This document shows, in pieces, positions 27,651 to 36,748 of a stretch of DNA of 64,000 bases. Origin of the DNA: Sipunculus nudus (Eukaryota > Annelida > Sipuncula > Golfingiida > Sipunculidae). The notes below the pieces were generated by a model, which ran no database searches, was not told where the DNA came from, and saw nothing but the letters and a program-made list of their open reading frames with translations. The stretch lies in assembly GCA_026874595.1 (NCBI GenBank), contig CM049312.1:66932929-66996928 (forward strand), in the 5' to 3' direction. Each line of letters opens with the position of its first letter. Positions within the stretch are counted from its first letter, which is position 1. A program made the translations under genes and the position numbers.

Positions 27651-30600
27651 AAGATAAACGTGAGAGACTCATTCTGACAACAACAAGTATAGCGGACAAC
27701 TTGGCCGAGTCGATTCGCACCGAGCAACACCGCGTCCCCGTGCCAACGTGGATGCAGCGCCCGTCGCCGCCGTACGAGACAGAAAAATGGCTCCATCAAC
27801 TGGAACATATGACATTGCCGTTCCCCAGTTCTATATTCGACCCGAACCAGGCCTTGATACCCGACGAAGCAGAACGTTGCAAATGGGAGATCCTGCGCCG
27901 GGCGGCGGACCCTACCGTTCCGGCGACGCCTGGTTCTTTCACTCCCGTACATTTCCGCTGTTACGTCGTGACGGGCCCGGCCGGCGCGGGTAAAAGCACG
28001 CTGGTGGACATCCTCACCGCCAACACACATATGGTGTGCACCGCCGCCGGAAACGCCTCCGTGACCCACCTCCACAACGCTCTGAAGTCACACCAAGTGG
28101 GGCGCGTCGGGACGTTAGCGAAACTGCAGTTGATGTACAACTGCCGTGAAGCAGAACCCCGTGAGCCGGCTTCGACTTTGAACCCTACCTCCTTCGCAGA
28201 AGCCCAGCTGGACGGGATTCTTACAGACCACAGGAATTTCCGGTCTCAGTTCGACAACCTTAAAATGAAACTTAAAAGGATGGAAACGGCGCTGGGTACG
28301 GAATGGGCTCGCTACGCCGAGGCATTCGAAAGGGAAGACGACACTGTGGCCCGGCACGGGAACAAGGTATCGTACGTCAAAGGCAGGAAAATAATACAGC
28401 CACGGTCCCGCATGCGTCCCGGCTTCGATCCCGCGGTAAAATTGGCCGGTCAGGTGTCGTCCAGTAAACCTCCTCGCAGTGGCGCTACGCAGGGGCGGTG
28501 TAACAAGAAGGATCAACAACACAGGGACTTCACATGCATGGCGAACATGGGGTTGAAACGGGTGGACATGCCATGGTTACAGTCTAGTTTCCGGTTTGAT
28601 TTCCCTCAAATATGCAGCAGTAACGTCGTGCTAGTGGACGAGGCGGGGATGGCCAGCAGCTACAACTTATATACATACGCTTTCTTGTATCGGTACGCGG
28701 CGTGCCGTCTTGGGATCTACCACGAGAAACCTCTGGTTTTCATTTTACTGGGTTCAGAAAGCCAGTCGACGGCTATACGGTCAGACGGTATGGGACCCGT
28801 GGCGAACCGAGTGCCGGCCGTCAGCATGCTGCAGCATGTTTGCAACGTCCCTATCATCGCCAAGGCCACCGGCGTGTACGAACCAAATCACACCGTCGTG
28901 ATGCACGTCAACAAAAGGTGCCACTTGGAAATAAGCGAACTCCTTTACGACCTTCACTACGGCATAAGGGACCCCGACACCATCCGTCTGTTGGACAAAC
29001 ACGTGGTGCCGTCCCACGTGGTAGAGGAACCAATGAGCCTGGACACAACCGCGGACGGCACCGCGACAGACCTCACAGGCTGCATCAGAATATTCGCCAG
29101 TAACGACGAAGTCGCAGAGTATGACAAACGTTGCAAACAAACTATGGAATCCGCCGATTTGGGCATATGGGTTTTCCTGAACGTCCACGACGCGATCGCG
29201 TACCTGTCCGTTTTGCAGGCGCAGTTCAGAGAACAGCGGATGCCGGGCAGGAAACGTCGACGACCGTTACGTGAGAAGCAGGATAACCGGAGGGTGGACG
29301 ACATGTTTCGTGACGCGTGGGCAAAACGAGCCCTACCTAACTCGGGTGCACAGCCTCCGGGAGACAAGGAAAACAGCTCCACGTCAGGCGGTCTGAACTG
29401 GGGGTCCGATCACCAAATGGCCCCGATGGTTACCGAAACGGGGCTGGTGTTAACCTCACTCGATTCGTTCATAGACTCACTATACACACACGCCCCGAAC
29501 CTGTTTGGGTTCGAGTACACGAGTGAGTCTGTGCATTATTTCGCGGGTGGAAAAGTGTACGAGCCAGAAGGCGAATACTACCCTCCACCCGACAGGAAGA
29601 GAGAAGACAACCACATACTGCGGCCAAAGGCGACAAAGGACACTTGGGAAATCACGGACGACCCGGCACCAGAAAACTTCACGGACAGCCAAGGCCAGGT
29701 AAACGGCCACAAAGTACGGGAAAAGGAAACCCCCCGTCCGGACGCGAGACAGACAGACCCCTTGCTCCCTCAAAGATACAGAGTTCTCATGTGTAAGCAC
29801 ACCCTGCCGGTCGGCAAGCCCGCTGTATGTCGGCGGGCATGTCAGTTCGTGCTGACAGGGTTCAAGGGACCTTTCCGCTTGCTGATGAGAACGGCGCTAC
29901 CCAGGATGTGCCTGTCCTTCCTCCCTGCCCACACACCGTTTGTTTGTGCCATCCTGCAAGGAGCGTACGAGGCCCTGTACAGCCTGCTGTCCGACAAGGG
30001 GGTGGCTGACCGTTTCATGGCCAAACACTCACTCGGACAGGAAGGTAACTGTGTTGACGAAAACATTAGCCGTTTCGACGTAGATGCTTCTGCAGATGCT
30101 CCCGACCCTGCCACGGATTTTGACTACCTGAACACGCTGGTGTCCGATCTCAGCACAACATACATGCGTGCCGCTGACGAATACCCGGACATCTCCGAAT
30201 GTGAGGTGCACCTGGGTCTAACGTGCCTCACAGAACCGGAAGGCTCGGCGGACAAAGGCCTGGGAGCTGTCGACCAGCGGTACGTGATACCGAACCAGGT
30301 ATTAGATACAGCCGAAGTAGTCACCGTGCTCGGGAGCAGGACCATACCCGCCGATTCTCCGTTCGACGCCCTTAATTACCAGCCTTACGAAAAGTCGACC
30401 CTGCCCCGTTTCGTAAAAGCCGTGCGTTCCTCAGGCGACAAGTTCGAGCTGCGGTGCGCGGTGGTGTGTTCCGAAGAGACGGGTTGGGTCGGCCTCGCAT
30501 TACCGACATCGGAAGAGTACATCACAGAACCAGAAATCGACGTGCCCCGTTTCGCATTGCACTCGTCATTCCGCGTCCCCATGGTTTCGCAGACGGCCGT

Positions 30601-30817
30601 GACTGTAACCAAATCTCAAGGTCACACATACCAGCGGGTGGCCGTCTCTGTAAGTGACGGCATGTGCGGAGACCTCAGGACACCTTACGTCGCTATCTCC
30701 CGTGCCAGCCGTGAACTTTATGTGTCGTGTAACATGTTCCGCCGTCGTTGCGCTTTTTTCCCTCATCTGGGATTGCTGTATATACTTTTACACCCCAACA
30801 CAACTCATGCAGTTTAG
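27651..30817 (+). CDS. UL5-like: Helicase-primase complex, superfamily 1 helicase subunit (UL5-like), main exon
   Basis: About 1,055 residues carry the motifs of the herpesvirus replicative helicase in order. Motif I (Walker A, GPAGAGKST) lies near residue 115, motif II (VLVDEAGMAS) near 330 and a motif III-like GSESQST near 370. A long insertion follows, then motif V (TKSQGHTYQRVAV) near 988 and motif VI (YVAISRASRELYV) near 1018. The protein unwinds DNA at the viral fork together with the primase encoded at the right edge of the window. Residues about 570-600 and 680-720 are low-complexity linkers. If the mini-exon is not used, the first ATG in frame is at 27752. The frame is intact to the stop at 30815. 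Confidence 0.9.
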
Positions 30818-31320
30818 TAATTATGTATGATGTGTTTATTGTCGAATAAAATGTAAGTTTCATCTCCGTTTTGTTTATTGTGATGTCACTGATTGATTCA
30901 CCGATTCACTGTAACATGCCTACCTGAATGTGTTTGTGTGTGGGGGGGGGGGGGGGAAGGGTGTGAGGGTGCGTTCAATAGCTTGCGCTGTTTAAAGGAC
31001 ATTACACGCCAATGAACATAATATGTGTCCGATCTGAACCCATCCCATTCCCGTTCCATTTGTCGTACATGATACAATGAACATTATCCTGATCAACATC
31101 ATATTGTGGAGCCGGACACGGCGAACAATAACCGATATATAAACATGCACTTTGTAATTATCCTTCTGCGCACTGGAAGGGCTGATTGTTGTAGCGGAAA
31201 AAGCACAAAACAAGTGGTGATGAATGAATAGAACCGTATTGGTCTAATTCGTACAAAATATGTTGTACAAGATGACCAACAGGGGCCGCTGTATGGATGG
31301 TATAGGGGATATAAAAACAT
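30818..31320 (+). other. 3' region of the helicase gene and start of the non-coding island
   Basis: AATAAA at 30845-30850 is the likely poly(A) signal of the helicase. A run of 15 guanines lies at 30942-30956. Beyond about 31,000 the sequence turns AT-rich and no gene is seen. Confidence 0.6.
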
Positions 31321-31490
31321 GTATAACGTCCCTGGGTGGGCTCGAACCACCAACCTCCCGATTAAAAGCCGGAAGCGCTACCGATTGCGCCACAGGGACT
31401 ACATGCTTTGTGTACGTGAGTTTCTCATTTTATCATGAGCAGGTACTGTTCCTTGATTTGATTGGCTGATGGAAAGTGTGACGTCACAGA
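31321..31490 (-). repeat. 170-bp tRNA-bearing direct repeat, copy 1
   Basis: This unit is repeated in the same orientation at 35846-36015 with roughly 90 percent identity. Read on the minus strand it contains about 90 bp of 5' flank, including a CRE-like TGACGTCA and a CCAAT-like motif, then a complete tRNA. The whole transcription unit has therefore been copied. Confidence 0.8.
31328..31399 (-). tRNA. tRNA with Asn-type body and UUU (Lys) anticodon
   Basis: The 72-nt minus-strand sequence folds as a cloverleaf. The acceptor stem is GTCCCTG/CAGGGAC, the D arm has paired GCGC, the five-pair anticodon stem includes G-U pairs, and the T arm has GGTTCGAGCC. The anticodon loop reads CTTTTAA, so the anticodon is UUU (Lys). 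The body is that of animal tRNA-Asn(GUU) and nearly identical to the tRNA at 35853-35924. Either the anticodon mutated from GUU or the copy is a pseudogene. No CCA is encoded, as expected of a eukaryotic gene. Confidence 0.8.
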
Positions 31491-31499
31491 CGACCTATA

Positions 31500-32047
31500 T
31501 AAATGCCTTTAATCCCAGTAATACATATTGTTTACTTCAATTGTTTACTTGGGGTCTAGACAGTTGGCAGCGTGATGACAAACGATACCTGTACGGAGCA
31601 GTGATTTATCATTAATCACTATTAATCTAATTATTAATGTCACATTTAATATACGGCCAACTTTTGGTAACTTATTTGAGCAAACGAAAATGCTTATTTT
31701 TTAATCATATATAATATATACTTGGGTTGGTACCAGTCTGCCAAGGGTACAAAAGATGGCGTTGTACGCCCGTCTCTATGATTGGCCTAGAGCAGCGGTG
31801 CCACAATAGAGCGGGGGTACCAGTCTATATCTTAATTAATATTGTTGGGTGCAGGAGCGCCATCATATGCCCGTGTAAGAGACTAAAGTATATGTGTCCC
31901 TGCAGTTTGCTAAGGCCATTTCATTTTTGATCGATATGTATAAACAACAGAAAATAGTTTACTTTCTTTGATAAACTGCTGTGTACCTGGGTAGGAAATG
32001 AAAGAATAAAAATGGCTGAATGTGGCTTAAAACCAAAAAGAATACGT
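31500..32047. other. AT-rich non-coding stretch
   Basis: No gene is seen. GGTACCAGTCT occurs twice in direct orientation (near 31728 and 31817) around a segment that could form weak hairpins. Composition is more AT-rich than the viral genes on either side. Confidence 0.5.
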
Positions 32048-32120
32048 GGCCAGTACGGGGGTCGAACCCGCGACCTTTGCGTTATCAGCACAACACTCTA
32101 ACCAACTGAGCTAACCGGCC
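32048..32120 (-). tRNA. tRNA-Ile (GAU)
   Basis: A 73-nt minus-strand cloverleaf has acceptor stem GGCCGGT/ACTGGCC (one G-U pair), D arm AGCTC/GAGT and anticodon loop CTGATAA, giving anticodon GAU (Ile). The T arm is CGGGTTCGAACCCCCG-like, with A and B box internal promoter sequences of eukaryotic type and no encoded CCA. The body closely resembles animal tRNA-Ile. Confidence 0.88.
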
Positions 32121-32649
32121 CCACAGTTGGCATTGACTTCAAATGTATTAAAATATACACCACCGTACTGGACTACGGAATCCATGAACACTTATGAATA
32201 TATATTTGCTATAATTTGGAAGATATTAAGTTACAGGGCAAATCATATGTACTCTTTAGAATTAACTAGAGTATACCCATATCTGTACCTGCATGCACAC
32301 ATTTCTTAAATTATGAGGAAGCACTATGTGAGAATGGCCATGGCACACCGCAGGTATTAAACCCAGAATAATTTTATCGATTTTGAGGCCATTTCTTTAC
32401 CAAACGCCTAAAAAATATAAACTCGTTCTTTCCCCGGACCAAGATGCACCCTCCCACGAAGTTTGACGACCGTGCAATCCCTAGCGTGCGAAAGAATCCG
32501 GACAGACAGACAGACAGACAAACAGATTCCCGTGAATTATAGTATGATACACAAGAGATTTATACATGAACGTTAGTAGCTTGGGAACATGTTTGTTACA
32601 TTTGTGTTCCTTCAACTTGATAAATCTGTTGTCTATCTGATATAGTTCC
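32121..32649. other. AT-rich non-coding stretch ending in a (GACA)n tail
   Basis: No gene is seen. A tetranucleotide run (GACA repeated at about 32500-32521) follows a segment of the kind found at the ends of short interspersed repeats in marine invertebrate genomes. This suggests host-type repetitive DNA, judged by eye only. Confidence 0.45.
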
Positions 32650-33065
32650 ACTGGTCGTCGGCAGGTGGCGATACTGACGCCAACATATTGGTCAGCAACA
32701 CAAAATGGCCATTTGCCGGACAACGGTCTACACAACATTTACGAAATATGTGCTAAAATCTTCGGAAAAATATGCTTAAAGCGTTCAACAAGTGACATTT
32801 GCGATATCTTTTCCAGTTTGCGCGTACATCTTGCACAAACGTAAAATCTGCCGCACACCAAAGTTTTCAATGTGTCCACAACCCTACTATATAAGCAGGC
32901 CGAGTCTATTATACTATCAGTTGAGAGCGCTCTATGGGCGCTTTTGGGTCCCAGACGGCTCCCCTGTGGGGGAGGGGGGGACTTGAGGGGGGGAGGGGGC
33001 GGCCCCTCCCTCTGCCTTATGCCAAGAAGTAATAGAGTTGTGGGCCTGGGGTCGGTTGTGTGGTT

Positions 33066-33330
33066 CAAGTCAGAAGTGGACCGGTTGGATGTGAAAGGTC
33101 GGTTGGATGTGAAAGGTCGGTTGGGGTCGACGAGGTCGGATGTGAAAGGTCAACAGGGGTCGCCGGGGGGGGGGGGGGGGGAGAATAGGGGAGTTCTGGA
33201 TGGGATCGGGTCGAAGGTGAAAGGTCAGCAGGGGTCGCCGGGGAGGAACAGGGGAGTTATGAGTGGGAGCGGGTCGGAGGTGAAAGGTCAGCAGGGGTCG
33301 CCGGGGAGGAACAGGGGAGTCCTAGGTGGG
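33066..33330 (+). repeat. G-rich minisatellite in the left arm
   Basis: Short units built around GTGAAAGGTC and AGGGGTCGCCGGGG are repeated several times with changing spacing and include a run of about 14 guanines near 33167-33181. Mirror-image C-rich repeats occur at 35390-35660. Confidence 0.75.
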
Positions 33331-33469
33331 TTCGTATACGGATGTGAATGGTTAAAGAGTGATCGTCGGGTATCATCGGTACTGGGAAAGCCAACGGTGT
33401 GCAACGCATGTCAAAGCACAATGGGATCGTTCCGATCACCACAGAGTCTCCCCTGGGGCCGAGGCCCCT

Positions 33470-34372
33470 ATAGAGGCTTCTCCACAGGGGTCGTGGTGGG
33501 GGCCTCGCCCCCAGGGGATAATACTTTATGGGGGATCGATCCCTAAAAAGAATACATACAGGGGGCGAGGCCCCCATAAGGAATTACATGGAGGGCCCGT
33601 GGTGGGGGCCTCGCCCCCAGGGGATAATACTTTATGGGGGATCGATCCCTAAAAAGAATACACACAGGGGGCGAGGCCCCCATAAGGAATTACATGGAGG
33701 GCCCGTGGTGGGGGCCTCGCCCCCAGGGGATAATACTTTATGGGGGATCGATCCCTAAAAAGAATATACACAGGGGGCGAGGCCCCAATAAGGAATTACA
33801 TGGAAGGATCGTGGTGGGGGCCTCGCCCCCGGGAATAATATTTTATGTGGGATCGATCCCTACAAAGAATATACACTGGGGGCGAGGCCCCCATAAGGAA
33901 TTACATGGAAGGCCCGTGGTGGGGGCCTCGCCCCCAGGGGATAATACTTTATGTGGGATCGATCCCTACAAAGAATATACACAGGGGGCGAGGCCCCCAT
34001 AAGGAATTACATGGAAGGCCCGTGGTGGGGGCCTCGCCCCCGGGAATAATATTTTATGGGGGATCGATCCCTAAAAAGAATATACACTGGGGGCGAGGCC
34101 CCCATAAGGAACTATATGGAAGACCCGTGGTGGGGGCCTTGCCCCCAGGGGATAATACTTTATGTGGGATCGATCCCTACAAAGAATATACACAGGGGGC
34201 GAGGCCCCCATAAGGAATTACATGGAAGGCCCGTTGTGGGGGCCTCGCCTCCAGGGGATAATACTTTATGGGGGATCGATCCCTAAAAAGAATACACACA
34301 GGGGGCGAGGCCCCCATAAGGAAATATATGGAAGGATCGTGGTGGGGGCCTCGCCCCCGGGAGAATACAGTA
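33470..34372 (+). repeat. Tandem array of about eight 106-bp units, left arm
   Basis: Each unit contains the 12-bp palindrome GGGATCGATCCC (spaced 106 bp, from about 33534 onward) and two hairpin-forming boxes (GGGGGCGAGGCCCCC and GGGGGCCTCGCCCCC). Because 106 is not a multiple of three, ORFs through the array rotate frame each unit; these ORFs are repeat artefacts. Confidence 0.9.
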
Positions 34373-34451
34373 TGGGGATCGGGGCGCCGAAGGCGCCAAT
34401 ACACAGATGTATGTATGGGGGGCGCCTTCGGCGCCTCGATCCGTAAAATGA
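34373..34451. repeat. Centre of the giant palindrome
   Basis: GGCGCCGAAGGCGCC and its reverse complement GGCGCCTTCGGCGCC flank a 23-nt spacer. Each is also a hairpin by itself. This is the axis about which the two repeat arrays are inverted. Confidence 0.85.
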
Positions 34452-35225
34452 ATATTCCCGGGGGCGAGGCCCCCACCACGGGCCCTCCATGTAAATCCTT
34501 ATGGGGGCCTCGCCCCCGGGGTATATTCTTTGTAGGGATCGATCCCACATAAAGTATTATCCCCTGGGGGCGAGGCCCCCACAACGGGCCTTCCATGTAA
34601 TTCCTTATGGGGGCCTCGCCCCCTGTGTATATTCTTTGTAGGGATCGATCCCACATAAAGTATTATCCCCTGGGGGCGAGGCCCCCACCACGGGCCTTCC
34701 ATGTAATTCCTTATGGGGGCCTCGCCCCCAGTGTATATTCTTTGTAGGGATCGATCCCACATAAAATATTATTCCCGGGGGCGAGGCCCCCACCACGGGC
34801 CTTCCATGTAATTCCTTATGGGGGCCTCGCCCACTGTGTATATTCTTTGTAGGGATCGATCCCACATAAAGTATTATCCCCTGGGGGCGAGGCCCCCACC
34901 ACGGGTCTTCCATGTACTTCCTTATGGGGGCCTCGCCCCCAGTGTATATTCTTTTTAGGGATCGATCCCCCATAAAATATTTTTCCCGGGGGCGAGGCCC
35001 CCACCACGGGCCTTCCATGTAATTCCTTATGGGGGCTTCGCCCCCGGGGTATATTCTTTGTAGGGATCGATCCCCCATAAAGTATTATCCCATGGGGGCG
35101 AGGCCCCCATCACGGGCCTTCCATGTAATTCCTGATGGGGGCTTCGCCCCCGGGGTATATTCTTTGTAGGGATCGATCCCCCATAAAGTATTATCCCCGG
35201 GGGCGAAGCCCCCACCACGACCCTT
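34452..35225 (-). repeat. Tandem array of about seven 106-bp units, right arm
   Basis: These are the same 106-bp units as at 33470-34372, in the opposite orientation. Units differ by a few substitutions and short indels, so the arrays are not freshly homogenised. Confidence 0.9.
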
Positions 35226-35389
35226 GTGGAGAAATTTCTATAGGGGCCTCGGTCCAAGCAGAGACCCTCTGTGGGGATCTGAACGATCCCATAGTGCCTT
35301 GACATGCGTTGCACACCTGTGGCTTTTCCAGTACCGATGATATCCGATGAACACTCTTTAACCATTCTCATGCATCTCCGATCCCAACC

Positions 35390-35660
35390 AGGACTCCCCT
35401 GTCCCCCCCCCCCCTGGGCGATCCCACCCACGACTCCCCTGTACCCCCCCTGAGCGATCCCACCCAGGACTACCCTGTACCACCCCCCCCCCCTGGGCGA
35501 TCCCACCCATGACTACCCTGTACCCCCCCCGGCCGATCACACAGAACTCCCCTGTTCCCCCCATGGTTAAGCATACTGACCTTTCACATCCGACCTCGGC
35601 GACCCCAATCGACCTTTCACATCCTACCGACTCTTCTTCCCCCTCCCCCCCCCCCCCCGC
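35390..35660 (-). repeat. C-rich minisatellite in the right arm
   Basis: Units of about 40 bp (GGCGATCCCACCCA plus a polyC run and ACTCCCCTGT-like core) repeat four to five times; this is the mirror of the left-arm minisatellite. Confidence 0.7.
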
Positions 35661-35806
35661 CGTCGATCCCCAAACCTACAACTGGTCTACTTCTGACTTG
35701 AACCACACAACCGACCCCTGGTGGCCACAGGCCACAACTCTACTACTTCTTGACATAAGGCAGAGGGAGGGGCCGCCCCCTCCCCCTCTCAAGTCCCCCC
35801 CTCCCC

Positions 35807-36054
35807 CACAGGGGAGCCGTCTGGGAGCCAAAAGCGCCCATAGAGGTATAACGTCCCTGGGTGGGCTCGAACCACCAACCTTCCGATTAACAGCCGGACG
35901 CGCTTACCGTTGCGCCACAGGGACTACATGCTTTGTGTACGTAAGTTTCTTATGTTATCATGAATAGGTACTGTTCCTTGATTTGATTGGCTGATGGAAA
36001 GTGTGACGTCACAGACACAGGGGAGCCGTCTGGGACCCAAAAGCGCCCATAGAG
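35807..36054. mobile_element. 170-bp tRNA-Asn unit inserted in the right palindrome arm, with 39-bp flanking duplication
   Basis: The sequences 35807-35845 and 36016-36054 are 39-bp direct repeats with one mismatch, and the left arm has this sequence once, uninterrupted. The intervening 35846-36015 matches 31321-31490. The pattern is that of an insertion with target duplication, although 39 bp is long for a transposon target site and repair-based duplication is possible. Confidence 0.7.
35853..35924 (-). tRNA. tRNA-Asn (GUU)
   Basis: A 72-nt minus-strand cloverleaf has acceptor stem GTCCCTG/CAGGGAC, the TGGCGCAA start of the D arm, anticodon loop CTGTTAA (anticodon GUU, Asn) and T arm GGTTCGAGCC. 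It closely matches animal tRNA-Asn with a shortened D loop. It lies in the 170-bp unit shared with the UUU-anticodon copy. Confidence 0.88.
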
Positions 36055-36280
36055 CGCTCTCAACTGATAGTATTAAAGAGCCGGCCTGTTTATATAGTAG
36101 GGTTGTGGACACATTTAAATCTTTGGTGAAGATATCGTAAATGTTACTCGTGGAACGTTGGAGGCATATTTTTCCTAAAATTGTAGCAGGTATTTCGTAA
36201 ATGTCATGTAGACCGTTGTCCGGCAAAGGGCTATTTTGTTGTGTTGACCAGTGCTGTATGAGGCAGCGCCCCCTATCGTA

Positions 36281-36748
36281 TATTACCAACACTAATATAA
36301 CAGTCACTACACATGACGTATTTAATGAACCAGTTTACCTGATAATTGATCGTATGAAGCATAATTGTTTGCGTTGTGTAGATTGTGGTAAGGTTTTACC
36401 CCCTTTATGTGACACAATAGTACGTTTATGTCGTTTCTTTTTGGTCTGTTTGTGATAGATATTAAATTTAACCTGCAATGTGCGGGGTTTATATGACACA
36501 TAACCTGAATGCGCGCACACACACACACACCATGTACACAAAATAACAAATGGGGGCATTTGGACGTTGGTGAGAGATGGTAGTGAAATAAATTGTATTT
36601 AAAAACATACAGCGTACAACAACACATATAACAGATATATGAAGAAAAACATAGATGATTCATTTGTCAAAGCACAATATGTGGTTTTTATTGGGAACAA
36701 CAATTTCCTAAAAAATGCCTTGTTGTTTAACACACACGTTCCATATCA
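36281..36748. other. Non-coding right flank of the island
   Basis: There is no convincing gene. A short (CA)n run lies at about 36513-36531. An AATAAA at about 36586 on the + strand and a minus-strand AATAAA at 36692-36687 are present; the latter is the likely poly(A) signal of the gene ending at 36749. Confidence 0.55.

Larger units (their letters stand above)
32650..34390 (+). repeat. Left arm of a 3.6-kb imperfect giant palindrome
   Basis: From the outside in this arm contains a unique segment with a TATA box (TATATAAG at 32888-32895) pointing inward, a G-rich block (32965-33005), a minisatellite (33066-33330), a spacer (33340-33470) and an array of 106-bp units. Each part recurs in reverse order and reverse complement in the right arm. 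Outer parts differ at roughly one base in six plus a small indel, judged by eye. Confidence 0.85.
34400..36280 (-). repeat. Right arm of the giant palindrome, interrupted by a tRNA-bearing insertion
   Basis: This is the reverse complement of the left arm in the same component order, including an inward-pointing TATA element (TTTATATA on the + strand at 36089-36096). Unlike the left arm it is interrupted by a 170-bp tRNA-Asn unit at 35846-36015 flanked by a 39-bp duplication of arm sequence. Confidence 0.85.

Noticed and set aside
32872-35078. Many ORFs of 60-160 codons across the 106-bp arrays
   Set aside because: They repeat the same residues in rotating frames on both strands because the unit is 106 bp; this is repeat translation, not genes.
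31328-36054. CRISPR array
   Set aside because: The 106-bp units are contiguous without unique spacers and the sequence is from a eukaryotic virus.
32650-36280. Palindrome as the joined inverted ends of a linear herpesvirus genome
   Set aside because: True terminal repeats stay almost identical, whereas the arms differ at many positions and one holds an extra insertion. Kept only as a weak alternative.
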